A stretch of DNA of 64,000 bases, taken from the NCBI GenBank assembly GCA_033239525.1, contig BSYO01000016.1:5529045-5593044 (forward strand), written 5' to 3'. The DNA comes from Nepenthes gracilis (Eukaryota > Streptophyta > Magnoliopsida > Caryophyllales > Nepenthaceae). A program made the translations under genes and the position numbers. Positions 30,763 through 41,468 of this stretch are shown piece after piece (position 1 is the stretch's first letter; every line of letters begins with the position of its first letter). The notes under the pieces were generated by a model. It did not search any database and was not told the DNA's origin. It saw only the letters and a program-made list of their open reading frames with translations.

Positions 30763-32920
30763 GTTGAGGTTGATGAATTGGTCGATGACAATGCTGTCTT
30801 GCAATTGGCCGAGGTTGACTCCTGCCAAGATGTATGCCACGGGATGAGATGCCTTTGACCAAGGTCCTTTGTGGCCACGGAGGTATGTTGTCCGAATTGT
30901 GGAATTTGCTGGTTGGAGTTCGCTGAAGTATGAGGCTGGCATATGTCCTGCCCAAGGATTATTGCTGCCCTGCTGCCCGTGAGGTGCTAATGCAACAGCT
31001 GTGGGTAATGCTTTGGATAGAGTTTTGCAATTGATAATGGTGATGCATACTGCCCATCATGTGCGTTTGCCATGACTTGGGTTTTCTGTCTTTCACTGTC
31101 CGAGGTGCAATGGGATGAGCTACTTTTGACCGAGGTTCCAAATGGCCAAGATGGTGTTTTGTCAGAGGTGAGTCTTGACTGTGCAGCCGATATAGAACCG
31201 AGATGCCAAATGGGTGTGGAGGTTGCCAAATGGCCAAGGTGCAGTTGTGGAACATGCCTTAGTTTTGAAGCTGCTGAGGTTTGCAGATTGCAGATTACTT
31301 TTGCAGGATCCGAGATAAACAGCTCTCTGTTACAGTGAAGACCGATGTTTTCATTGGCCTTCATCCGAGAGGTTTTCTTTTGTAGAGATGCTGCTACTGC
31401 CGAGGTGTCTTTGTTGAGTAAACGGTAAAGAATCGTGATGCCAAATGGGCGTGGTGGCTACCAAATGGGTGTGGTGCTGAAGCAAAGATGGGTTGAGGAG
31501 TCGGGTAAGTTTCGAGATGCAATCGGATGTTTTTCCTCAGAGGTAAACGGCTTTGTGATACAGTGAAGACCAAGGTCTTCACCTGACTACATCAAAGATG
31601 TTTCTTTCCGAGATGCTATTGGTGCCGAGATGTTGGTTGTGTAGCCGGTTAAAATTAGTGATGACATATGGGCGTGGTTGTTGCCAGATGTTGAGAAATT
31701 CAGCCTGCTCCATGTGATGCTGAACTTATTTGCTGCTGCCTATTGCTGATGTTGCATCTGCTGATTCCTGGATGGATTTGTAGGATTTGAGTGGTGTAAT
31801 CCCTCCTGGTTTCTGGAATTGCTTCTGCAGATTCTGTTGTGGTAGTAATGATGTCGTGGAGCTTTTTATTGCATTAAGGCTTGTGTCTGAATTAAGGGTT
31901 ATACAGTTGCCGCTGGATATCTATGCTGGTGTTGGGGCTGGGGCTGGGGCTTTTGCAATTGCCTAGAGCCTTGCTGCTGTTGGAAACCTTTGGTGGATGA
32001 TATGCTGAGTTTGATGCTGTTGGCATGTTGGAATATTGGCTTGCTCTTGATCGTGATATTTCGGTCAAGCTGAGGATACTGCTGGTATTTTGTTTGTGGA
32101 GAGTTCTACTGCCGGGTTTGTGGTGAATGTGCTGCTGCCCCTGCTGATTCAATGAATGAGGAAATAAGTCAAGGACCGATCTTTGCTTGGTTACTGCGGT
32201 TATCTGGTATGAGGGGCTGTGGATGAAGCAGAAACTTTTAGTGAAGCTGCCTCTTTGAAGCGGTGAAGTTACCGGGTTGGATGTGTGGCAAAGGAGCAAC
32301 TGCTGATTGCTGTGCTGATGCTGTGTTGAAATCCCAATGCTGGCGCATTGATGCTGTCACCCAGCTGAGTTCTCTACTGAAGGTGGTGACTGATGGTTTT
32401 GCATGTGGTAATGGAAGCAGATGCAGAGTATGGGCTGATTGTGGTGGAAGCCTGGAGCTGCTCATTAGTCTTGTATTTGAGTGGTGTTGCTCCAGTTGCA
32501 CAGTTTTCTTAAATCAAATATGCTGAAGCAGTACTTAGGTGCGTATAAATCTGCCTCTGGCTGTTTATCTGCATTAATCAGTGCTGCCTGCTGATGTGTT
32601 GCATTGATCCGAACAATTTCCTGGTTGCGCTGGATGATGAATTCGATTAAGATTAGTAATAATGAGGTTGTTTCCTTATATCTTGCTTTATTCCCTTGTT
32701 TGGAGGGATTTTCCTTTGCTTAGTCTGCGGCTCTGATGATGGATTTTAAGTTTACTCCATCTTTTCGTTACATTATATTGATGTTTTGTTTCTCTTCTGC
32801 TTGGAGTATGCTCTAGCGTCTTTATTCTAAATTCAAGTCGGAAAAAACACTTGGAGATAGAACATTGATTTTGTACATTTTCTCATTTATAAAATTACTT
32901 ACTTACCAAAAAAAAAAAAA
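30763..32920 (+). mobile_element. hairpin-tailed non-coding body
   Basis: T+G-rich body continuing from 29656-30714. It holds a module at 31029-31190 that recurs at 32921-33085, two copies of the GAAGACC/GGTCTTC module (31302-31445 and 31530-31660), and a tail (hairpin about 32822-32863, A13 at 32908-32920). No ORF1. Its ORFs on the opposite strand are low-complexity shadows. Confidence 0.65.
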
Positions 32921-33187
32921 GAGTTTCAGCATTGATCATGGTGATGCCTTCTGCCCGTTGAGTGCATTTGCCACGACCTGGGTGTTCTGGTTTACACTGT
33001 ACGAGAGGCAATGGAATGATACCGGGGTCCCTTATGGCCGAGATGGTTTTTGTCTGAGATGAGTCCTGATTGTGCAGTTAATGTATTTTTTTTGGTAAGT
33101 AAGGAATGATTTTATTAATGAAAAGAAAAATACAAAACCAATATTCTAGCTCCAAGTATTTTGCCGACTTAGGGAGAGAACAAAGAC

Positions 33188-34730
33188 TTTTTTTTGGTAA
33201 GTAAGTAAATTGAATTAAAATAAATGAAATTACAAGACAATATTCTAACTCAGTGTTTTGCCGACTTAGAGGTAAAACAACGAGTTAGGGCATACCCCGA
33301 GCAACACCATGAACAAAATCATGAAGTCGAGTGAAAGAAAATAGAAAACCATCCAGATTACAGCAAATAAAACGGGAAATAAGCCTCGTCAGCATACCCA
33401 CAACACCAAATCGGGAGTTGGCAACTATACATTTGGCAAAGATTACTGTAAACGAAAACTAAGAGCCAACGCCATCCAAAAACCATTGGTCTAGCATAAT
33501 AAAACCATCATGCTTCAACAGTGTCAGCATCATCAGCCAGCATCAGACCAACCAATTCCTTCGAGCACTCTGTTGAAGATGGCAGCATAGGACGCCAAAA
33601 CTCTTCATTAAACACGCATAGCCCCAACATTCCACGTATAGAGTTCCAAGAAACAGCGAAGAGATGGTTCCCACACAGCATTACCCATACGGTCGACAGG
33701 TACAGCGCCTGACTCTGCATCATCTCACGCCGCATTACCCAAACTGGGCCTCGAGCAAATGTATTTCAATATGTTGCTTAACTCAGCAAAGGCAAAACCT
33801 AATGCCGACCACTAGAATTTAAAGCTCACTGCAGTCATCCACAGCATCGACCCACTTCAGCAGCTTCACGTCAGAAATCAAAAGGTGCATCTTCATGCAC
33901 ATAGAGTAAGCTGTAATCCAGCTACAGATCAGCTGCTTAATTCCACACAACAGCATCAGCATCAGCACCTTACTCCAAACAATAATCAAATAATTAATAA
34001 CAGCTATACAGCTGATGGGGAAGCAAGAAAAGCAGCAACACAGAATCTAGCATGCTCAGTATCAGCAACAAATCTCAGCTCCACATAATTCAATACAGAA
34101 TAAAACAACAGCTCATGGCTTCCACATCAAACTGCCCATAATCTGCATCTGCTTCCAATTAAAACATTCGACTCCAGCAGCCACCAAGGAATTGTAAAGT
34201 ATTCCAGCAAACTGACTACATAAGATAACAAACATGGATCAGTTGACCAGTAAGGAAACCCAGCCTGATTACAATCTAGCTTGCTCCAAACCACCACCAC
34301 ACCACATAAGCCGGGATCGGTTATATTAGTCCCAACCCATCCAAAAACACAGGCTACATATGGTGTTGGTGATTGGTAACACCAGTAATCAATAGCTTCA
34401 ACCGAATTCATCTACACATTCCAGCAGCGACTGCTTCAAAGGAAAACAACCAGATCAATTTTCGGTGACCAAGCTGTTACTACATCTGTCAACAAGACAG
34501 CTGGTTTCAACTCGACGGCTCGTGGTGTAACACAGTATCCTTAAACAGGGAACAACAATCCAGCTAACAGGAAACAACATCACACATCCAACAGAACATC
34601 CAACTACAACAAACCCAATCACCAAACACCCATAATACAGGACACTCAGCCTCAAAACACCCTGCATCCAGGCACGTCATAATGAACCAACAACTTGAGC
34701 ATCATGATAACAACGAGATTTCAATTCCCT
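33188..34730 (-). mobile_element. hairpin-tailed non-coding element inside the composite
   Basis: Tail: T8 at 33188-33195, hairpin about 33241-33278, GGGGTATGCCCTAA box to 33302. The minus-strand body is T+G-rich like the plus-strand copies and encodes nothing recognisable. The 5' limit is taken as the T-rich repeats at 34731. Confidence 0.6.
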
Positions 34731-34835
34731 TTTTTTTTTTTTTTGGGAGGAAAGGGGAATGATTTTTTTTTTTTTTTTTGGAGGAAGGGGAATGATTTTT
34801 TTTTTTTTTTGGTGAGGGAATGGAGAGTTCAAAGA
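34731..34835. repeat. minisatellite of T-runs plus GGAGGAAGGGGAATGA
   Basis: Three T-runs of 16-20 nt, each followed by a variant of GGGAGGAAAGGGGAATGA. On the minus strand it reads as repeated poly(A) with an 18-nt spacer. Another T-run lies at about 34890. Confidence 0.8.
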
Positions 34836-35052
34836 GGTTCGGCAGAAAACCAGCATCGCTAGCCTAACAGGCCAACCATCTCACAATTTTTTTTTTTTGT
34901 TGATGAGCCGGTCCAGCAAAGGGACAAAAACAAGGTAGTAACAAAGCCAGACCAGCCAAATCAAGAGGAAGCCCAAATCCAACACAACCCTGAACGATAG
35001 TGGGGAAAGTCACACCCACAATAGAAACAACCACCTTTTTTTTATTTTTATT

Positions 35053-35570
35053 TTATAAACTCCAGCGAATCCGGAGCAAGCTAGGAACACAACTATCAGC
35101 TTCCATGACGGTCTTCAATTTAAGTCGCACGACATTGATAATCTGAGAAAAGATTTGGGAGATTTCTTGAGGGGGGATTTTTGAAAGATATGATTATTGC
35201 GTTCCCTCCAAATGTAATAGACCGTAGCCACTAACGAAAGGCGTTTAAAGAGAGCCAATAAACTTTTCCCTTTCCATATTGAGGCAGCCCACGTGATATT
35301 GTGGTACCACTCGGTGTGGGGCCACTTGAATACCACATGCCTTTGGAGTTTGCCCCATAAGGAATTGGAGAAGGGGCAGGAGAAGAAAAGATATCCATGG
35401 TCTTTGTAGCCCGTGTCGCATAGGGAGCAGCTAGGGGAAAGATTTGGAACACCATGGAGGCGGTCGATGGTATTGAGTCTACCCCTAATAGCCAGCCACG
35501 GGGGCAAACCCCAAGCACCGTGAATACATCACGACCCCAACAAACTAAAGTCAATAACCGGTCAAAAGAA
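35053..35570 (-). pseudogene. LINE ORF2 C-terminus (zf-RVT) with full end
   Basis: PPWLAIRGRLNTIDRLHGVP, a zinc cluster (CSLC...YLFFSC), NITWAASIWKGKSLLALFKR and TVYYIWRERNNHIF. After a frameshift it ends INVVRLKLKTVMEADS...SLLRIRWSL and TAA at 35053-35055. Only AAT AAAAAT AAAAAAAA follows, so the LINE appears to stop within ~20 nt of the stop codon. The 5' side is truncated near 35570. Confidence 0.75.
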
Positions 35571-36160
35571 GAGATCGAAATAAGAGGAAAAAGGAAGGAA
35601 AAACGACTTAACCCATCGATACAAAATAGGCCTCAGACGGCCCTTTACCTCAGACTGATTTAGCTCACTGCCATTATTCATGCAGTCAATGTAGCACCGT
35701 GATGCCAAGGGGCTGAGGTGGTTGCCAAACAACCGAGGTGCTGTTGTGGATGCTGCATTTGATTCGAATCCAAAATGATTTGTAGATGGCAGTATGAGGT
35801 TGCTCAATGTGGAGTGCTGATGCTGCGCGTGCGAGCTGAAGCAGTTGGATACATTGTGTTGCAATCTGTCAGCAGGCATTCTCATGTTGAAGCAATGTTT
35901 CTTTGTTGCCCATGGTTCTAGCATACTCTCAGCCTAAGTCTACTGATAACTTTGCTAAATGTTAAGTTTGTGCTGTTTTTCTTTTGAGAATGGTTGTCCT
36001 TTTGCAGGATTTGTTTTTTTGGTTATATTATTAGGTGATCGGGTAATGCCTTCGTATCTATGATTTAATTCCAAGTAGGAAAAACACTTAGTAATAAATC
36101 ATAAGTTGTATAAATTGTTCTTTTTGATACAATTTACTTACTTACAAAAAAAAATAGAAT

Positions 36161-37561
36161 ATTCATGGAGGTAAGTCCCCTCTAAAATTCTTCCCCCCTA
36201 ATTTTTGTAATGGGGAACACACGGCTCTGGCTCCCCCTCTGGAAGTCATTGAACAGGGGGAGACTTTGTGGGCGGACACTTTAGTAGGATATTTCTCTGG
36301 AAAACCCATTCATTACCATGCCGTCAACCACATTGCCCAGAAAATCTGGGCTCTCTTCGAGCTCCAGCATGTGGCCGGCAATGACAGGGGTTTTTTCTTC
36401 TTTCGTTTCTCCTCCTGCAAAATGCTAGAGAAATGTCTTGCTGATGGGTCATGGACCTTTGCTGGCCAACCCCTGTTTCTCAAGATTTGGAAGTCCGGAA
36501 TGGCCCTTTCTAAAGAGGAGCATAAAATTTTTCCTTTCTGGATCAATATGACTGGTGTTCGAGTGGAATATTCGACCCCTCTAGGGCTAAGCTGGATTGC
36601 AAGTGTTGTTGGAAAGCCAATTGTTGGTGATGCTTCATTGCCTAACAACATGACTATTAGGACTGGGAGCTCGCAAGAGCATCCTGATTGCCAATTCACA
36701 GACATTCACTTTCACTACCAATGGAAGCCTAACCAACACAATTAGCCTAGAAAGAAAGGGCAGGATGCTCTTATTAAAAATCCTTCGATGGTGTACAGGC
36801 CCACTGGTAAATTTCGGGGGGGTCCCATGCCCATTCCATCTAGTCCCAAGATCAATCAGAAGGCACTTGCTAAGGGTGCTCCTTCAACGTCCGTCCCAAA
36901 ACCCACCCCTACCCCTATTTCCAATTCCTTTGGAGCCCTTTAGGATCCTGAAAATGATGGCCCTTTTGATGACGATGTGATAGGTCGAGAAAGTTGTAAG
37001 GAGGTGAAAGCTCTGGTCAACTCAACCTGCCACATCATTGAAAATGCTTCTGAAAAGAAAGATGGATACCTACCCCCTGAGAATGGGACTGAAGCTCACA
37101 CTATTCTAGCGGTGGAGCTTCCGGTGGATAGAGCCAGTACCCACGGAAGTCCCTCCGCAGCCAGTGAAGCTTCTGTTTAGCTGAAAGGAAATCCCCTCTC
37201 TCCTCTTGGACTTGATGCTCAACGGACCAACCCTTCCAACATGGAACGTGCTGGCACAAATAATGTTGTCAATGGGCAGATTGGAGCTTTGAACATTCCC
37301 CATGATGAGGAGCGTTTGATGTGTCTGCAAAGCTCAGACGGCCCTGACCCCACCCAGGTTGTTAGGGATCCCACACATTCCCTTGCCCCTACCCCCAACC
37401 TCCTCCTTGCAAGGATCCCCACTCTTCGAGGGTCTGACCCTGGGAGGGCAAAGTTAAAAAGTGGGAAACGACAAAAAGCTTCCAAAACTGTGAAACCTTT
37501 TCACAAAACTTCTATAGGGCCTAAAAGTATAACTCCCCAGATCTCCCCTTCCCATGATTAA
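36161..37561 (+). pseudogene. LINE ORF1 linked to ORF2 (DUF4283, no zinc knuckle)
   Basis: One frame throughout: SPLKFFPPNF, PPLEVIEQGETLWADTLVGY, NHIAQKIWALFELQHVAGND, FFFFRFSSCKMLEKCLADGS, LGLSWIASVVGKPIVGD, FHYQWKPNQHN with no CX2C after it. It then has Pro/Ser-rich and basic segments and ends KTSIGPKSITPQISPSHD. Three in-frame stops (36741, 36939 and 37178) are all TAG and could each be CAG changed by a C-to-T transition. The 5' end is cut at the preceding poly(A). Its stop overlaps the ORF2 start. Confidence 0.8.
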
Positions 37562-39742
37562 TATTGCATGCTAGAATATTAGGGGGCTTAATGGTAAAGT
37601 CAAAGGCCATGAAGTGTAAAACCTCATTAGTTCATACAATTGTTACCTTGTGGGACTGGTGGAGACCAAAGTTGATGTCCGCAACTCGGTCTCTATTGTA
37701 GCTAAAATAACACCTCAATGGTCTTGGTCTATGAACTACTCGGACTACTTCAAGGGTAGAATGTGGGTGGGATGGGATCCCAATTTTGTGAATGTTAACA
37801 TCCTCTCCATTGAGGACCAGGTCATACATACTGATATTTTTGTGTAACGGATGCTGATTACCGAGAGTCATAGGTGGCCCACTCCTCCATGCGGATGGCT
37901 ACTGCTGCTAAGCGCCATATGCTCTGCCAGTTTACTGATTTTTGGCTGTGATGCATTGAAGGTCTGAGGTGATATGTGTCATGGTGATGTTGAACCTATT
38001 CTCCTCCTTCCTGATTGTCTACTGGTAGTTTGACCCAGTGCATGAGTGAAGTTTTGATGTAGCAGATGCATGGCTTTTGCTAATTGTTGATGTTGGAAGT
38101 GGTCTGAAGGTTTAACTCTGCTCTGGCTGGGAGGTTGTAATGGCGGTTTGCTTAGCATTTGGGAGTGAACTTGATTGCCTGTTTTTTATGTTATTAGCAG
38201 CCTGCATTGCTGGTTCGGGTTGGCACTGATGGTGTGGTTGTGGGATGTGATGTTGAAACATTTCGATTTGGACTGTCTGTAAGATCTCCTCTTGATGTCT
38301 ATGCTCCAAACCCCCTATCCCTGCCGTGTCTGCTTGGTGCTGCGGATGACATGGCTGGGATTGGAGTGTTGGAATTGCCTTGACTTCTATGATGAACCCT
38401 TATCCGGTTGCCTCATTTCGATGTCCCAGTAAGGCTGTGCTGGGTTATCTTCATTGGGCTGTTGTGGGTGTAATGGTATTGCACAATTGGAGCTGAAGAG
38501 CTTTAGGTTTTTAGCTACTGGCTGATTTGGATTTTCAGGGGGCTACCCTTGCGATGATGGCATACGTGTATACCTGCCTTGAAGACTTAGTGCCCATGGC
38601 ATTTGTGTTGGTTTTTGTCATCCCAATTGAGGCTTAGTCTTCCTCAAACAGATTAGAATCTTTAGGATTATACTTCCTGTCAATTGTTGGTATTGGTGCA
38701 AGTTCTTTTGTTCTATTGTTTTTTTTTCCTTGCTTGGCTTTCGGGGTAAGCCCCCGCGAATATGATTTCATTCTAAGTCGGAAAAACACTTGGAATTAAA
38801 TCATGGGTTGTAAACTTTTATTCTTTTGATACATTAAACTTACTTATCAAAAAAAAAATTGTTTATGGTGCCAACTCCGAAATTCAGAGATGTGCGCTTT
38901 GGGATAGCCTTTGCAAAACCAGTGACCTTGCCCTGGACCTTCCATGGGCTGCACTGGGGGACTTCAATGCTATCCGATCTCAATCGGAGGGGGTGGGGGG
39001 AATCTGGCATGCTAGGAGTGCATTGGTCCTGGATAAGTGCCTTAGGGATTGCGACCTTGAAGATGTTTGTCATGAAGGGATGGTTTATACTTGGAACGAT
39101 GGTAGGGACCCCTCTATCCGCATCTTCAGAAAGTTAGACCGTGTGGTTGCCAATGGAAATTGACTTGGTAAGTACCAGAGGGTTGGAGCGATCTTCTTGC
39201 TTGCTAGGCTCTCGGATCATTCCCTGTGCATTTTGCGCCCGACTGGAAGTACTGCAAGTAAAAGGGGTATGTTTCGTTTTAATAATTTTCTCACCAAGCA
39301 CCCCAATTTCCTTATTATTGTTTGGGTGGCCTGGACTGATGAGACTCCTGGTAACCCAATATTTTGGCTAATCTCTAAACTGAAAAATGTAAAACAAGCC
39401 CTAAAGGCCCTAAATGCTCATATTGGGAACATTCATGAGGAGGTGGTTAAAACCCGTAAGGCTTTAGAAGATCTCCAGGTTGGGTATCCTACTCTCAGAG
39501 TCTCCTGTTACGAGGAGCAAGCTTGCCAAGAAGCTTATTTCCTTTCTATGGCTAAGAAAATCGATCTTATTAAGCAAAAAGCTAAAGTAAAGTGGCTCAA
39601 GAACGATGATCAATGCACCATTTTTTTTCCAAACCGTTAATGGAAACGGTAATAGGAATAGGATATCCTCCTTACTTCATGAAAATGGCACCCCTACTTC
39701 AGGGATTGAGGATGTCCATAAGCTTATTGTTATTACTTTCTT
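37554..39742 (+). pseudogene. LINE ORF2 N-terminal part: APE endonuclease, split by an insertion
   Basis: Begins MINIAC then TAG, then NIRGLNGKVKGHEV; continues YLVGLVETKVDVRNSVSIVA, WSMNYSDYFKGRMWVGWDPN. After the 37846-38858 insertion come VYGANSEIQRCALWDSL, LDLPWAALGDFNAIRSQSEG, MVYTWNDGRDPSIRIFRKLD and LARLSDHSLCIL, the APE metal- and base-binding order. The linker KVKWLKNDDQCTIFF and HENGTPTSGIEDVHKLIV follow. Stops fit TGG-to-TAG and CAA-to-TAA transitions. The RT domain is cut off by the minus element at 39745. Confidence 0.85.
37846..38858 (+). mobile_element. hairpin-tailed non-coding element inside LINE endonuclease
   Basis: A T+G-rich body of about 0.9 kb, then the CGGGGTAAGCCCCCGC box, hairpin about 38762-38803 (outer arms ATGATTT/AAATCAT) and A10 at 38849-38858. 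It separates two halves of one endonuclease frame. I cannot define a convincing TSD. Confidence 0.75.
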
Positions 39743-39744
39743 TC

Positions 39745-41204
39745 TTTTTTTGGTAAGTAATTAACGTTTGATTAAGTTAAAAAATATACAAGTCTCTATT
39801 CTACCTCCAAGTGTTTTGCCGACTTAGAGATTGAATAAAGCCGCTAGGGCATTCCCCGAGCACACCATACATGAAACATGAAACTAAGAGAGAGGATACA
39901 AGGGAATAACAATCGGTTAAGATCATCATCCAACCAGCCCAAAACTGCAGCCTCATTACAGAAGAGAGCCTGGGAGCAATCTTCAAACCTCCAAGTCACA
40001 AAGATAGTCGAACTGTCCAACCCAGGTGCGTGTGAGAGAAGGCTCAGTGTGTCCAGCATAGCCAACCTTCCACGTCGTTCCAAACTGGCTGCCAAACAGG
40101 GTAATGCAAATCAGCTAGATTTCTCTTACCTGCCGCCAACAGTACCGAGAGCTTGCGAGAGCAGGAGCCAAATAGTCCAAAATAACTTCTTCATCCAATC
40201 AGCAGGGATCCATTCCGAGAAGTTGTGAGAGAACCAACCCAACCTGCAACCACTTAACTGTCACGCCAGAAGCGGGGGCTTGTAAGCACGGGAGCCATAT
40301 AGCCCAAAAGCTCCTCTTCGTCCAAGTCAGCAGGGGTCCAAACCAGGAATTCGGGAGAAAACCAACATTCAGGTACTCAGTCTCAGGGAGAATTAGCAAC
40401 TGGTCGTCCATGTGAGCTGGACCTGATAGAGGCTGCACCCACACGTCCACGTTTGCCCATACTGCCAGCACAGTTGAGCGGGCCAGAGCGCATACCAGAG
40501 ATCTTCAAACTGGTCAACACGTTGACCGGTCAAAATATATATTTTTTTCACGTCAGCCTACACCCACCCGGGGAAGGGTGAGCGTAGGAGCCGGAAAGCA
40601 CCGCCCTGCCATCCAGTCAACGAGTAAAAATGCCATATCTGCATGTCAGCAATATCAACTGGAGAAAGGCTCCAATAGCACACCACGTCAGCATCATCAC
40701 GAATTGCAAAAGTGTCCATGTCAGTAAACCCATCGGGAGGGGAAAAAGCACTAACAACACATTCACCACGTCAGCAAGGTCACAAAACGCAATCCTAGAA
40801 GCCGGTCAACAGTCTGACCAGCCAAATGCCAAAGACCGGTCAATGAGTAAAATGGCTTTTTTTTTTAGTCAAACAAGAAATAATCTTGAAAAAAAACGGA
40901 AAACGGCATAAAGGAGCCAAGGAGAAGCCTACACTCAACCGGGAAGAGTGAGTGTAGGAGTCAGAATGGATTTCAACGCCAAGGTGTCCACGTCGGCACC
41001 TCCTAGGGAGAAAAGGCTCCAACAGTACACACCCCTCTCAAATTCAGATGAGTAGTGCACCGAAGATCCAAACCGGCCAAGCAAGAGATAAAGGACCAGT
41101 TAGTTAGAGAGTCCTATCCTTCCACGTCAGCCCCCCAGGCAACGACCACCAGGGCGGACGAAAGGTTGACCCGGCCCCTAACTCTAGTCAACAAGTTAAC
41201 CTTC
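39745..41204 (-). mobile_element. SINE-like element with tandem 5' units
   Basis: Tail at left (T7 at 39745-39751, hairpin about 39797-39837, box to 39861), body homologous to 24290-24540, and on the minus strand three starts of an A-run plus a GTCAAC...GTTGAC palindrome: near 40545, 40868 and 41204. The two outer units (40546-40868 and 40869-41204) share GTTGGAGCC-like, ACGTGG and CTCCTAC(A/G)CTCAC words and look like tandem copies. Non-coding. Confidence 0.65.
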
Positions 41205-41468
41205 TTTTTTTTTCCTGTTGCTAGGTAGGAGCCGAGGAGGACACACATCCGATGCAACCTCGACAATAGCATCAGAAGAAAGAGAGACTTCAGCAGCAAA
41301 TGCCCCGTGCAGCATCCTATGAGCAATGCGGATGAGCCCAAATTGGACAGGCAATAGAGAGTGCGCCTGAGGATGAAAGGATTTAGGATCACAAGCAGAC
41401 GGCAGACCACAACAACCTGTCAATTAAAGCTGATCAGTAGTCGATCTCAGGTTCAAAAGAGGGATACT
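41205..41468 (-). other. 3' region of the LINE ORF2 at 41469-42738
   Basis: About 255 nt after the ORF2 stop, ending in CCTAGCAACAGG and A9 (T9 at 41205-41213). It has no hairpin or ACTTACC motif, unlike the ORF1-only elements. Confidence 0.6.

Larger units (their letters stand above)
33086..35680 (-). mobile_element. TSD-flanked composite minus-strand insertion
   Basis: Flanks TGCAGTTAATGTA (33073-33085) and TGCAGTCAATGTA (35681-35693) form a 13-bp TSD with one mismatch. The left end is a tail (T8 at 33086-33093, hairpin about 33142-33178). A second tail (33188-33302) with its own C+A-rich (plus-strand) body starts directly behind it, and a LINE ORF2 end lies at the right. The inner order is therefore nested. 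Confidence 0.7.
32921..36154 (+). mobile_element. hairpin-tailed body split by the 33086-35680 insertion
   Basis: 32921-33085 matches 31029-31190, and 35681-35760 continues the same homology (GATGCCAA..., matching 31199 onward), so both halves were once joined. The copy ends with hairpin 36060-36102 (outer arms ATGATTTA/TAAATCAT) and A9 at 36146-36154. Confidence 0.75.

Noticed and set aside
34127..34411. 94-residue minus-strand ORF with hydrophobic runs
   Set aside because: Lies in a T+G-rich body, where Leu/Val/Cys/Trp-rich frames arise by composition; no start context or homologue.
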